Positions 16,461 through 25,212 of a stretch of 64,000 nt of DNA are shown here, piece after piece. Position numbers and translations under genes: made by a program. Positions within the stretch are counted from its first letter, which is position 1. The number at the start of each line of letters is the position of its first letter. Source of the stretch: Crystallibacter degradans (GTDB lineage Bacteria; Actinomycetota; Actinomycetes; Actinomycetales; Micrococcaceae); the NCBI RefSeq assembly GCF_012952295.1, contig NZ_JABBCH010000006.1, forward strand, positions 124,001-188,000, written 5' to 3'. Below the pieces are notes generated by a model. That model was not told the DNA's origin. It worked only from the letters and a program-made list of their open reading frames with translations, and made no database searches.

Positions 16461-16754
16461 GTGACTGTCACCACCAGTGTTGCCGACTGCAGCGTGACCC
16501 GCTGCGGGTTCAATGACCATGAAGGCTGTACCGCGGTTGCCATCACCGTAGGCGGAGGTGAAGACCATGCCGCCTGCGCAACCTTTGTAGACATCGGAAA
16601 GCATGGCGGCCTGCCCAAGGTTCTCGCCCAGGTGGGCGCTTGCCAGCGGGCGGAGTGCGTCCACAACGACCACCTGCTCTGCAGCGCAGCCGAAGTCCAT
16701 GTCGGCCCGGGAGCCGACAATGCGGACTGCCTAACCTACGCACACAAGCCCTAG
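16461..16754 (+). CDS. DUF1540 cysteine-rich protein with two repeats
   Basis: A 97-residue protein from a GTG start with GGAGG seven bases upstream. Two tandem DUF1540 units are visible, about residues 7-43 and 60-94, each with the pattern C-x3-4-C-x6-7-C and a final C before an aromatic residue (ADCSVTRCGFNDHEGC; GACQRAECVHNDHLLC). The Cys/His pattern suggests metal binding, probably zinc, but no function has been shown for the family as far as I know. No signal peptide is visible. Confidence 0.8.
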   Translation: MTVTTSVADCSVTRCGFNDHEGCTAVAITVGGGEDHAACATFVDIGKHGGLPKVLAQVGACQRAECVHNDHLLCSAAEVHVGPGADNADCLTYAHKP

Positions 16755-16936
16755 CCGGCGTGCCGGTGACCGGCTTCCGGCACCGCCGTAACCATAGCTC
16801 GGCCCTTGCGCTGGAGTGTCTCCTCGAACCGCTCCAGCGCATTGCTCTGCCGAAAATTACCGGATGATCGCGCGCCCCGCAGGAGAAATGGGGTAGCGGC
16901 TTCACGGCGTCGGATGGAGTCACAGGTGGATAACAT
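16751..16936 (-). CDS. Possible small protein, unknown
   Basis: A 61-residue minus-strand frame beginning MLSTCDSIRRRE and ending AGHRHAG, with GAGGGG nine bases before its ATG. Third-position G/C is strong in the distal half. Its stop shares a CTAG with the stop of the DUF1540 gene, so the two would overlap by four bases. No family is recognised and no homologue can be tested here, so it may be chance. It fills most of the otherwise empty interval before the PRC-barrel gene. Confidence 0.3.
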   Translation of the reverse strand: MLSTCDSIRRREAATPFLLRGARSSGNFRQSNALERFEETLQRKGRAMVTAVPEAGHRHAG

Positions 16937-17062
16937 CCGTTGCAGCCCCTCGGTACCGTCCGTAACGTGAAAAACAGGGCGCAGACAAACCCGCCCTGGA
17001 TGGAGGAGTTCCAGGACCAAGCAACCGAACCGCTCGATACTGAATTGCGACGAGGAGAAACC

Positions 17063-17488
17063 ATGACAGACGATAAAGCCGCCAGCCTCCAAAAGCTCAG
17101 CGACATTGCCCGGACCGTCTCCCAAGAAGACGAAGACATCCGCGGCAGGAACGTCAAAGCCAGAGACGGCGAAGACCTTGGCGAAGTCGACGACCTCCTG
17201 ATCGACCCGACGGAAAACAACGTACGCTTCCTGGTGGTCGCCTCCGGAGGATTCCTCGGGCTGGGCCAGACAAAGTCGTTCATTCCCGTTGAAGCCGTCG
17301 CAGGGATCACTGCCGATGAAGTCCGTATTGACCAGGCAAAAGACAAGATAGCAGGTGCGCCGACCTACGATCCCGACATCGTCGAGGAACGCGGCTATTA
17401 CGAGGATCTCTACGGCTACTACGGCTACACCCCCTACTGGGCTCCCGGGTACATCTACCCCGGCTACCCCTATCCCCCGGTGAGGTGA
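17063..17488 (+). CDS. PRC-barrel domain protein
   Basis: A 141-residue soluble protein. The ATG at 17063 has GAGGAG five bases upstream; longer in-frame starts lie in non-coding sequence. The PRC barrel spans about residues 25-95 (GRNVKARDGEDLGEVDDLLI, then RFLVVASGGFLGLG and SFIPVEAV). The C-terminus is a Tyr/Gly/Pro-rich tail (GYYEDLYGYYGY and following). PRC-barrel proteins of this kind are common stress-associated or envelope-associated proteins of uncertain role. Confidence 0.85.
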   Translation: MTDDKAASLQKLSDIARTVSQEDEDIRGRNVKARDGEDLGEVDDLLIDPTENNVRFLVVASGGFLGLGQTKSFIPVEAVAGITADEVRIDQAKDKIAGAPTYDPDIVEERGYYEDLYGYYGYTPYWAPGYIYPGYPYPPVR

Positions 17489-17539
17489 TGGGCGTACCTT
17501 CCTGACCGCCCCGCACGCACGTCGTTAGGAGCACTCCGG

Positions 17540-18319
17540 GTGACCCTTGAAATGAATGTGGCGCAAAGCGTGGCCGGGTCGTTGTTTATCGCCGTCCTGC
17601 TCGCCGCGCTGCATTTGAGCGCACCGGGCATCCGCAAACTGCCGCTGGTACCGGAACGTGCCACGGGGTCATTCGCGGGAGGTCTGGCGGTCACTTATGT
17701 TTTTCTTCACCTGCTCCCGGAGATCGCAGCAGGAAACGAGGCCATCGGCGAACTCCTTTCCGATGTCATCGAGCCCACGCCGCTGCTCGATCTGGGTATC
17801 TTCCTGGTGGCGTTGGTCGGCTTCAGCCTGTTCTACGGCCTCGAACGGGCCGCCGACCGCCCGCCACGCCCCGGCAAGGGAGCCAATGAACATCCGAGCG
17901 CCGGAACGTACTGGCTACATCTTGGATCGTTCATGGTCTACAACGCGTTGATCACCTATTCCATGGCTCTGCGGCTGCAGACAGGAGTGCTGTTCGCGGT
18001 GTTGTTCACCGTTGCCATGGGGCTGCATTTCATCCTGACGGACCGCGGGCTGGAGGAACATTATCCACGCCGGTTCAACAGAAGCGGGCGGCTGGCGCTT
18101 GGCGGTGCCTTGCTGTTCGGCTGGGCCCTCTCCGCGCTTGCAGCACCGACCAACACGTTGGTGGTTGTGCTCCTGACCGCCTTCCTCGGCGGTTCCATCT
18201 TGCTGAACGTGTTCAAGGAAGAGATCCCTTCCAACCGTAATTCCAGTTTTGCCTGGTTCGCCGTCGGAGTTCTCTTCTATGCGGCCCTCCTGGCTCTCAT
18301 TACGGCACTTGGCGAATAA
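17540..18319 (+). CDS. Multi-pass membrane protein with distant ZIP-transporter resemblance
   Basis: A 259-residue protein from a GTG start with seven or eight predicted helices. Parts resemble ZIP metal transporters: FAGGLAVTYVFLHLLPEI in an early helix, HFILTDRGLEEHYPRRF in the middle, and KEEIPSNR before the last helix. The conserved metal-binding HNxxD pattern of ZIP proteins is not clearly present, so transport of a metal is only a suggestion. It lies 51 bases after the PRC-barrel gene on the same strand. Confidence 0.55.
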   Translation: MTLEMNVAQSVAGSLFIAVLLAALHLSAPGIRKLPLVPERATGSFAGGLAVTYVFLHLLPEIAAGNEAIGELLSDVIEPTPLLDLGIFLVALVGFSLFYGLERAADRPPRPGKGANEHPSAGTYWLHLGSFMVYNALITYSMALRLQTGVLFAVLFTVAMGLHFILTDRGLEEHYPRRFNRSGRLALGGALLFGWALSALAAPTNTLVVVLLTAFLGGSILLNVFKEEIPSNRNSSFAWFAVGVLFYAALLALITALGE

Positions 18320-18404
18320 GGAGGGAAAGCCAACAAGCAGACAGCGGGGGCTGGTCCAAAGACAGATGCACGGCCTTGCCGGCCGCAATCCGAGGGAGAA
18401 GATA

Positions 18405-18875
18405 ATGGTCAACATGAACAAACCGCGTCCGGACGAACGCCGGGCCCATGCAACGCCGGTGCAGAAAACCGCGCGGGTCGTCGCCATAGTCCTGGCCGTC
18501 CTGGGAATTCTTGGCTTCATCCCGGGCATCACTACCGAATACGGGCTGCTGGAGGTGACAGGCATCGGCACCGACGCCCTGCTCTTCGGGCTGCTGCCGG
18601 TGACCATTACGCACAACGTTCTGATGCTGCTGTTTGCTGCGGGCATTTTCGCCGCCGCGCAGCGCAGCGCCGGTGCGACAAAAGCCACCCTGATTGGGCT
18701 GGGGCTGTTCAATGTCGCATGCGCGGCCTACGGACTCATCAACGTCAGGTACGGGTCCACCTTGTGGGTACCCGCAGGCGAAGTGGACAACTGGTTCCAT
18801 CTGGTGCTCGGCGTGCTGCTGTTCGGTCTTGGTCTGATCAGGGGTCCGAAGAACCTGGACCAAGGAAAGCGCTGA
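18405..18875 (+). CDS. DUF4383 membrane protein
   Basis: A 156-residue integral membrane protein with four helices. The GILGFIPGITTEYG segment after helix 1 and THNVLMLLFAAGIFAA in helix 2 match DUF4383, common in actinobacteria and of unknown function. The ATG at 18405 has a GAGGGAG site. It is the last gene of a rightward run and converges on lpqB. Confidence 0.8.
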   Translation: MVNMNKPRPDERRAHATPVQKTARVVAIVLAVLGILGFIPGITTEYGLLEVTGIGTDALLFGLLPVTITHNVLMLLFAAGIFAAAQRSAGATKATLIGLGLFNVACAAYGLINVRYGSTLWVPAGEVDNWFHLVLGVLLFGLGLIRGPKNLDQGKR

Positions 18876-18921
18876 CGCCGGTCTCAAGAGCACACAGCTG
18901 CCCCAAACCCTGTCGAGGGCA

Positions 18922-18941
18922 TTCCCCGATTAGCCGGGGAA
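18922..18941. terminator. Short hairpin between convergent DUF4383 and lpqB genes
   Basis: Arms TTCCCCG (18922-18928) and CGGGGAA (18935-18941) with a six-base loop overlap the lpqB stop codon. Position between converging genes suggests a terminator; there is no T-tract. Confidence 0.4.
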
Positions 18942-20609
18942 GGCCGGATCCAGGACCAGCGGGGGCGGCTGCGGCGCCCAGCTCTGCCCCACGCGCGAGT
19001 AGAGAGCGTCCGAAGTCTGGACGTAGATGTTGTCCGGTCCGTTCCCTGCGCTGATTTCTTCCATGCCGTCCAGCTTCCCCAGTTCCTCGGAGCTGCCGTC
19101 GAGCCGGAGCACAGCGGCCTCGCTGCCGCCGGAGTCCAGGACCGCCACGGTAGTTTCGTCTGCCCAGGCTGCGCTGTCGGCGGCGAAAGGAGAAGGCAGT
19201 TCGTTAGGCTCGCTCAGCCGGATCGGGACCCCGTCCCCGTCACGGACTATGCCCGCCACCAGTACCTTGCTCTCCCCGTCCTCTTGCGTGATCAGCAGGG
19301 CCCGGGTTCCGTCGCGCGAAATCCTCAAATCCGAGACCTCCGCACCTGCCAGCCATTCCGCAGCAACCGGAACGGCAGGCCCGCCGCTTTGGTCCAGCGG
19401 AACCGCCGACACCGTGCCGCGTTGGCCGGAAACGGTCCAGACCCACCCAAACGGGCCGATGCTGGGACCGGTCAGTTCCGTGCCGGCGACCACGTTCCTG
19501 ACCGTTCCATCCGCACCGATCGTGTAAAGCCCGCCGTCGCCAAGGAAGGCGGCTTCGTCCCCATTGGGAGCCAGCGCCGGTTCGCGCGGATGCAGCTGCG
19601 AGACCTTCGGCAGTGGCGGGTTCTGCACGGCGGATCCTTCGTAGAAGACCAGCTCGCCGTCGAGCACGGCAATCTGCCTGCTTCCAACCGCCGGATCCTT
19701 CACCGCCGGTTCGAATCCCGCCGCGGCCCTGTCGCCGATTTCAACATCACGCTGGCCCACCGACATCCTGATGCTGCTCACCGTGTTCAGCGGACCAAGG
19801 GTCAGCTCCAATTGCTGCTGCATCCGTTGGCGGTCCAGGAAGGTCGTGCCGTCAAGGGCAGCGGACGTCAGGTCCACGCTGGCCACCCCTGATTCGACCG
19901 GCACCGCCTGCTGCGCGAGCCGGGTGCCTTCGGGGAAGGCGCTCACCACGGCTTCGGCCAAATAGGGCGCCGGACCTTCGAGCAGAAGTGTTGCCAGGCT
20001 CGCCGCGACGCCCTGGCGGCTGGCAAGCCACCGGGTGTCGGGAACCGCGTAGCTGTAGGTGGGGTCGAAAAAATACGCGGTATATCCCTCAAACAGCGAG
20101 GGGAAGTCCGAGGCGGAGACCATCGTCCCATCCGGTATACCGGAAATGCGCCACTGGCCGTCCACCTGTTCGAGCTCCACGGGCACGGAACGCGTGGTCC
20201 CGGGATCCGCTATGACCCTGATGCCGCGGGAATCAATCACGGACGCAACCTCGAAGTTCAGGACATAGGCGTGCTCCCCGGCTGCTTTGGTGATCTTCAC
20301 CCCGCCGTCGTAGACCAACGTCCGCTCAGTGGGCCGCCATTCGCCCGCGAGCTTCGGAGCCAGGAATTCCCGGGCCGTACCGTAATCATCCTGGGCCGCG
20401 GTGCCCGCCAACAGGAAGCCTTCGATGACCTGCTCTGGTCCCGCACCAGGCTCGGGTCCCGGCGGATTGAACGTGTAGTCCCCGACCGGGGCCCCTTCGG
20501 TCGGCGGTTCGATCTTATCTACCGGCCCCATGTCGGGAATCGAAGAACATCCTGTGACGGCCAGTCCAAACAGCAACACGGCAGCCAGTCTCCTGAACGC
20601 TGAGCGCAA
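18930..20609 (-). CDS. lpqB: LpqB-family lipoprotein
   Basis: A 559-residue lipoprotein. The signal peptide ends in the lipobox VTGC followed by SSIPDMG, typical of LpqB. A GerMN-type domain lies at about 200-310 and a beta-propeller-like C-terminal half follows. LpqB modulates the MtrAB two-component system in mycobacteria and is normally encoded directly after mtrB. Here neither mtrA nor mtrB is nearby, so this may be a second, orphan copy. The TTG at 20609 is preferred, with AAGGAC nine bases upstream, because it starts directly at the signal peptide; an upstream frame to 20675 adds an unlikely leader. Confidence 0.85.
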   Translation of the reverse strand: MRSAFRRLAAVLLFGLAVTGCSSIPDMGPVDKIEPPTEGAPVGDYTFNPPGPEPGAGPEQVIEGFLLAGTAAQDDYGTAREFLAPKLAGEWRPTERTLVYDGGVKITKAAGEHAYVLNFEVASVIDSRGIRVIADPGTTRSVPVELEQVDGQWRISGIPDGTMVSASDFPSLFEGYTAYFFDPTYSYAVPDTRWLASRQGVAASLATLLLEGPAPYLAEAVVSAFPEGTRLAQQAVPVESGVASVDLTSAALDGTTFLDRQRMQQQLELTLGPLNTVSSIRMSVGQRDVEIGDRAAAGFEPAVKDPAVGSRQIAVLDGELVFYEGSAVQNPPLPKVSQLHPREPALAPNGDEAAFLGDGGLYTIGADGTVRNVVAGTELTGPSIGPFGWVWTVSGQRGTVSAVPLDQSGGPAVPVAAEWLAGAEVSDLRISRDGTRALLITQEDGESKVLVAGIVRDGDGVPIRLSEPNELPSPFAADSAAWADETTVAVLDSGGSEAAVLRLDGSSEELGKLDGMEEISAGNGPDNIYVQTSDALYSRVGQSWAPQPPPLVLDPAFPG

Positions 20610-20788
20610 AACGATAGTGTCCTTCCAAACAACGACGTCGGCCGCTCGCGTTGGCAGCGAAAGGCCACCTTCCACGTGGGTAATCAGCCGACGCGGCCGG
20701 CCTTACACTATGCCGCCAAACTTCACGCGGACTCCATGCCTGCTGGGAGGCGGCTGTACGCGGGACGGTCAGTCAGAATTGTTGCAGG

Positions 20789-21133
20789 TCAGGATTTCGT
20801 GCGTTCCCCGCGGGTGTGGTTCAGGTAAACGGTGTTCCCGGAGACCCGTTTTACCGCGTCGGAGGCTTCAAAGAAATTGTTTCCAAAGCCCTTTCCGTCC
20901 ACTTCTACGTAGCCCAGCCGGAGCAGCCGTTCCCTGCGTTCTTCCGGCAGGTCCGACTGCCCGCTCAGCGCCGTCGCCACCGCCTGGACGATATTGGGGT
21001 CCCGCTCGGAGGTCTGTCCCTCGGCGGTGGTCGCCTGCGGATCGCCGAACTTAACTGACTTCACCGTCCCGACTTTTTCTCCGGACGCATCAAAGACGTC
21101 CATTCCTTCGCGCACGTCGCTTAAATCACTCAT
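20789..21133 (-). CDS. DUF2171/PRC-barrel-like small protein
   Basis: A 114-residue soluble protein starting MSDLSDVREGMDVFDASG. The pattern of an N-terminal strand pair (GEKVGTVKSVKFG) and a late GKGFGNNFFEASDAVKRVSG matches small DUF2171-type proteins that resemble PRC barrels. The ATG at 21133 has GGGAG upstream; a TTG two codons earlier is less likely. Stands alone between lpqB and the AI-2E permease gene. Function unknown. Confidence 0.65.
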   Translation of the reverse strand: MSDLSDVREGMDVFDASGEKVGTVKSVKFGDPQATTAEGQTSERDPNIVQAVATALSGQSDLPEERRERLLRLGYVEVDGKGFGNNFFEASDAVKRVSGNTVYLNHTRGERTKS

Positions 21134-21221
21134 AGCCAAGGCTCCCGCCGCTCATAAGCAGACTGATGGTTTGTTCAGCCCAGCGTAGTGCCCGTACGGT
21201 GCCGCCGCCAGAGCCGGGACG

Positions 21222-22373
21222 CTAATGCAGGTTTTGCCTGGGGATGACTACTTTCCGCACGATGATCACTGCCGATGCCGCCAGGGGCACTGCCACCAGC
21301 GCGCCGAGGACACCGCCCAGTGTTCCGCCGGCAACCACGGCGATGACGACAAGGGCGCCGGGCACTTCCACGGCCTTGTCCATGATCCGTGGCGTCAGGA
21401 TGTAGGCCTCCACCTGCATGTAAACCAGATAGTAGATTCCGGCTGCCAGTGCTGTTTGGGGAGAACCGGCGAGGCAGACAAGGGTGATGATCGTGGAGGA
21501 GACGATCGTTCCTACCATCGGCACGAAGGAACCCAGGAAGGCCACAGTGGCCAGCAGCAGCGGGCTCGGAGCCTGGATCATTGTCAGGAAGACCGCGGAC
21601 AGGACACCGTTGATGAAGGAGAGCCCGAACTCCCCGACCAGATATCGACTGATGGCATGGGCAATGTCTTCCGATACCTCGATAAAGGCAGGCCTCCGGC
21701 TCGCGGGGACCAGATCGTAGGCAAGCTTCTTCATCCGGCCCAGCGAGACCACAAAATAGACGGTCAGGATGAACACGAGGATCGCGCCGGAAATACCGCC
21801 GGCCAATCCCGCGCCGACTGCGAGGATTCCGCCGCCGAGGGCGATGAGGTTGGCAGGGTTGCTCAGGAATCCGGTCACTTCCCCGGCCAGCTGGTCCACG
21901 TCCAGATAGCCGGAGAGGATGCGTTCAACGTTGTCCACCCAGTCCGAACGCAGTACCTGTTCGGCAAACAGGGGCAGGGAGGCGATCAGGTCCCGGACTT
22001 CCCTGATGAAAAGCGGAATGATCCAATACAGCAGGCCGGCTGTGATGAGTCCGAGGACCACAATCGCTACGGTAACGGCTGCGGGCCGCGGCAGCTTCCT
22101 GCTTTCCAGCCACCTGATCACGGGATCAAGCCCTAGCGCGGCGAAGAGCGCCAGCCCGACATAGATGATCAGCGTCGCCAGCGACGAGACCGCGGCCCAG
22201 ATGACAAGCCCGACGCCCACGCCCAAGGCGCCGGCAAGACCCAAGCGGAATGCTTGGATCCGCCGTGGCCGGGCTCCGGCTGCTGTATCCATGACCTCTG
22301 CCTTCCGCCTTGCCGGCCACCGCGGTCCGGGCCGGCGGGACCCCGGAGTGCTCCGGCTTCGAGGTAACGTCAT
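21222..22373 (-). CDS. AI-2E family transporter-like permease
   Basis: A 383-residue membrane protein with about eight helices. The family pattern is clear: an N-terminal pair of helices, the DPVIRWLESRKLPRPAAV segment, a long central amphipathic region (about 150-200) and a C-terminal block with FLGSFVPMVGTIVSS. Members range from AI-2 exporters to Na+/H+ antiporters, so the substrate is unknown. The ATG at 22373 sits seven bases after the stop of the upstream gene with an AGGACC site, suggesting coupling; ATG 22292 is an alternative that removes an Arg/Pro-rich leader. Confidence 0.85.
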   Translation of the reverse strand: MTLPRSRSTPGSRRPGPRWPARRKAEVMDTAAGARPRRIQAFRLGLAGALGVGVGLVIWAAVSSLATLIIYVGLALFAALGLDPVIRWLESRKLPRPAAVTVAIVVLGLITAGLLYWIIPLFIREVRDLIASLPLFAEQVLRSDWVDNVERILSGYLDVDQLAGEVTGFLSNPANLIALGGGILAVGAGLAGGISGAILVFILTVYFVVSLGRMKKLAYDLVPASRRPAFIEVSEDIAHAISRYLVGEFGLSFINGVLSAVFLTMIQAPSPLLLATVAFLGSFVPMVGTIVSSTIITLVCLAGSPQTALAAGIYYLVYMQVEAYILTPRIMDKAVEVPGALVVIAVVAGGTLGGVLGALVAVPLAASAVIIVRKVVIPRQNLH

Positions 22374-22380
22374 GGTCCTA

Positions 22381-22998
22381 TCAACCGATCCTCGTGCTGC
22401 TTTCCTGACCCGCAATCCCGGCCCGCCGGGATGACCACCATGCCATCACACCGCCGGCAAGCAGGGATCCCAGCGTTCCCGCGGCCAGATCAAGAATGGT
22501 GTCGTCGTAGCCGACAAAAATATCCTCACTGAGAAAATTGTGGCCGAACCACTCCCACAACTCCCACCAGGCGGCCGTAGCCACACCGAAGGCCAGCGGA
22601 AGGAGGACGAGCCGGGCGCTTCGGCGTGGCACGGCCGTTTCCCGGATACCGGGAACAATGCCGAACCGGGAGCACACGAAGTACGCCATGGCTGCGATAG
22701 CTCCGGTGGTCAGGAAATGCACGCCGACGTCCCACCAGCGCAGCGCCTCGTACCATCCAAGGACTCCGCTCCACGCGGCCACCAGCACCGTCAGCCCGAA
22801 GGAGAAATCGAACCCCGCAGGCGCCTTCGCCCAACGCGGCAGCAGCAAACCCAGGAAAACCGCCACGAACCGGAACACCTCGGCCGGGCCGAACCAGGCT
22901 GCCGCCGCAACGCAGCTGAGCAGCGCAGCCAGCCGCACGAGATTGGCCAGCCATGCCAAGACCCGCTGCCATAACGGCACGGTTTTACCGGTTCCCAT
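22381..22998 (-). CDS. DUF2238 (YjdF-like) membrane protein
   Basis: A 205-residue protein with about six helices. The conserved polar motifs of the family are visible inside helices: WWDVGVHFLTTG, WWELWEWFGHNF and VGYDDTILDLAAGTLGSLLAG. These embedded acidic and His residues suggest a substrate or ion site, but no function is established. Upstream of, and probably co-transcribed with, the AI-2E-type permease gene. Confidence 0.82.
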   Translation of the reverse strand: MGTGKTVPLWQRVLAWLANLVRLAALLSCVAAAAWFGPAEVFRFVAVFLGLLLPRWAKAPAGFDFSFGLTVLVAAWSGVLGWYEALRWWDVGVHFLTTGAIAAMAYFVCSRFGIVPGIRETAVPRRSARLVLLPLAFGVATAAWWELWEWFGHNFLSEDIFVGYDDTILDLAAGTLGSLLAGGVMAWWSSRRAGIAGQESSTRIG

Positions 22999-23268
22999 GC
23001 GGTCACGCTACAGATAACCGTTCGCCCTCGCCAGAGCAACGGCCCAAGTCACAGCTAGGCCTGCATCCATGTCACAGTCGCATAAAGCATCTGCGCAGTC
23101 CTTTCAGCAGGCACGACCGGCGGCAACCCGGTGCAACGCTTAATCCGGAGGCGGGGCGGCCGGTCACAATCGTGCCAACTCCGTTGTTGGGCTGGACGGC
23201 CCTGCCTATGTTGGAGCCATCAGGGCACCCGACATCGGTACGCCACCTCCAATCCGAGGAATGAAATC

Positions 23269-23676
23269 ATGATGGGACGAAGGAACAGGCCAATCCTGCT
23301 GCTCTCGGCAGCGGCGCTCGGTACGGCGCTGCTGACCGGCTGCGGAAATGAAACACCGGTCCAGGAGGCAGAGGAAGAGGGCCCTGCCGCCGTGGCCAAG
23401 ATCCTGGGCGAGTCCGTGACCATGGAGTCCGAAGTTGAAGAAGTCGTCGGACCGAACGTATTTATCGTCGGCGAAGACACCATGGTCCTTGCCGCCGGCA
23501 TGACCGAAAATTTGGCAGAAGGAGACGACGTAAGGGTCCATGGAACTGTCCAGAGTTTCCTCATGAGCGACGTCGAGCCGCGGCTGGGCATTGATCTGAA
23601 CGACGACGAGACGGAGCGCGTTGTCGAATTTGAGCAGGAACTCGTTGTCGTCGCCGACCAGGTCGAGGAGCTCTAA
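23269..23676 (+). CDS. Small lipoprotein with OB-like domain (paralogue of 34370-34930)
   Basis: A 135-residue precursor with a lipobox LLTGC at the end of the signal peptide, an acidic linker (VQEAEEEG), then one beta-rich domain: GESVTMESEVEEVVGPNVF, GDDVRVHGTV. The same strand order and key words (VTxxxxVxEVV, VxVxGxV, LGxDL) recur in the lipoprotein at 34370-34930, so the two are likely paralogues. The fold looks OB-like. The ATG at 23269 has GAGGA eight bases upstream. Its stop overlaps by four bases the stop of the convergent LssY_C gene. Confidence 0.75.
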   Translation: MMGRRNRPILLLSAAALGTALLTGCGNETPVQEAEEEGPAAVAKILGESVTMESEVEEVVGPNVFIVGEDTMVLAAGMTENLAEGDDVRVHGTVQSFLMSDVEPRLGIDLNDDETERVVEFEQELVVVADQVEEL

Positions 23677-24521
23677 CCAGCCAGGGCGATGATGGGCAGG
23701 TCGCCGTCGGTTTCGATGGCGTCTCCTCCCCCGTTCCTGCTGTGGTAGCCGGTGGAGAAGTGTCTGACCGTGTGCACTGCGGCACCGGATGAATGCAGTG
23801 CGGCAGTAACCAGGTCCCGCTCAGTGTCCGTGTTCTCCGCGATTTTGTGGGTGATCTGGAAGGTGAACAGGGATAGTCCTACTCGCCGATCGTAGGTGGC
23901 TGCACCGACCAGCTCCACCTTGAAGCCGCCCGGCAGCCGCCAATCCGGTGGACAGTTCCAGAACCTGACGTGGTGCCGCTCCGCCGGACTGCCTGCTACC
24001 TCCCGTTCAAAGACCAGCGATTGCTTGTGCCCGAAAACGAACAACGGGCTGACAGGCGCAGCGGGATAGCTGCGCCGCAACAGGGCGGCGCGGACAATGT
24101 GCCAGCCCGTTCGCCAGGTCAGCGGATCCGCCTCCACCCAGCCGGCGGACAGCATGGCGATCCGCAGCTGCGTGGCAGTGCCGATGACCGCCAGGTTCAC
24201 CGGATCACCGAGCAAGCCGTCCGCGGTGCGTGTCCGGCCGATGAAATAGCTGGGCACATAGATCCGTGTCAGCACCCGGTTCAGCCGCGGCAACAACACG
24301 TAGGCCGCCAGCACCCAGATCGGCAGGAACAGCCAAAACCGGCGCCCGCCGTCGTCAATTTCGTCGAGCAGCAGTTCGTAAGCGGCCCATCCTGCCAGCG
24401 AAGTGGACAGGAAAAAGAACAACCGTTGCAGCCAGAGCAGCGCAGTTGCCTCTATCTGCTGGTACCAGCGCCGGTCTGAAACCGGGTGGTCCGGTTCCCT
24501 GTCTCCGTCCTTCGTGTTCAT
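23673..24521 (-). CDS. LssY C-terminal domain membrane protein
   Basis: A 282-residue protein with two N-terminal membrane helices (about 28-50 and 60-80) and a cytoplasmic or periplasmic LssY_C domain: DPVNLAVIGTATQLRIAMLSAGW, then YPAAPVSPLFVFGHKQSL and RHHVRFWNCP, ending GAATYDRRVGLS. LssY_C occurs fused to PAP2 phosphatases or alone and has no known activity. The start region lies inside a 20-base tandem duplication. It follows the SRPBCC gene with a 27-base gap. Confidence 0.82.
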   Translation of the reverse strand: MNTKDGDREPDHPVSDRRWYQQIEATALLWLQRLFFFLSTSLAGWAAYELLLDEIDDGGRRFWLFLPIWVLAAYVLLPRLNRVLTRIYVPSYFIGRTRTADGLLGDPVNLAVIGTATQLRIAMLSAGWVEADPLTWRTGWHIVRAALLRRSYPAAPVSPLFVFGHKQSLVFEREVAGSPAERHHVRFWNCPPDWRLPGGFKVELVGAATYDRRVGLSLFTFQITHKIAENTDTERDLVTAALHSSGAAVHTVRHFSTGYHSRNGGGDAIETDGDLPIIALAG

Positions 24522-24555
24522 TGTCCGGTTAGCGCGTTCATCGTCCGGTCAGCGC
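24516..24555. repeat. 20-base tandem duplication over a gene junction
   Basis: Two adjacent copies of GTTCATTGTCCGGTTAGCGC (24516-24535 and 24536-24555) differ at two positions. The duplicated unit covers the stop of the SRPBCC gene and the start of the LssY_C gene on the minus strand, so one start-codon context is duplicated. Confidence 0.75.
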
Positions 24556-25031
24556 GGTTGGCCTTCGGCCAGCGCTTTGAGCCGCTGGAGGCTTTGGGCC
24601 ATGCCGGCGTGCATGACTGCCCGCCGGTTCTTGTTTTCCTTGCTGCCGGACTGGATGATCCACCAACCGATCCGGGTGATCGGACGCACGACTTCATAGG
24701 ATTCGGTTACCCGTGTCCCCGCTCCTTCCGGCTCAAACCGGTAGCGCCAGACCAGGGTCCCGGCGAACGGTTCGGTTCGGGCAAAGGCGAACTCCCGGCC
24801 CGGCTCCGCCGTGGTGATCACCGGCTTATTGTGCCAGCTGGCCCGGCCGACCGTGTTGCGGGCCTTGAACCTCGCACCGACCTTGGGTCCTGAAGCGCCG
24901 TCAAGCCAGACGCATTCGGCAACCTCCGGACTGTATTCAGGTGTTCTGGTGACGTCCGCGACGATCGCGTACAGGACCTCGGGGGCAGCGTTGATGTACG
25001 TAGTGAGCTCGTCCCGGTCCAGAGTCTGCAC
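24549..25031 (-). CDS. SRPBCC family protein
   Basis: A 160-residue soluble protein of the START/polyketide cyclase-like fold: an N-terminal strand (TTYINAAPEVLYAIVADVTRTPEYSP), a curved sheet (VGARFKARN, FAFARTEPF, TLVWRYRFEPEG, GTRVTESYEV) and a long C-terminal helix. Such proteins bind hydrophobic ligands. The GTG at 25031 has AAGGAG six bases upstream; longer frames to 25178 lack a better site. Possibly co-transcribed with LssY_C. Confidence 0.8.
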   Translation of the reverse strand: MQTLDRDELTTYINAAPEVLYAIVADVTRTPEYSPEVAECVWLDGASGPKVGARFKARNTVGRASWHNKPVITTAEPGREFAFARTEPFAGTLVWRYRFEPEGAGTRVTESYEVVRPITRIGWWIIQSGSKENKNRRAVMHAGMAQSLQRLKALAEGQPR

Positions 25032-25212
25032 AGCCAGCTCCTTCAAAGCCGCGCCCCGGGCGGGGCGCTTGAATTTCAGCATCCGCCTGCCTGGCAGTGC
25101 GGTCAAGGATTCCGGCAACACAAAGGCGGCGGCCCCGGGCATGATGCCCGAAACCGCCGCCTGGTGTTGCCTCTGCATGCTGCTGGATCCCTACTGGTTC
25201 CAGCGGCGGATC

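Noticed and set aside
16940-17062. Upstream extension of the PRC-barrel gene
   Set aside because: The extension has no conserved sequence and the ATG at 17063 has a much better ribosome binding site.
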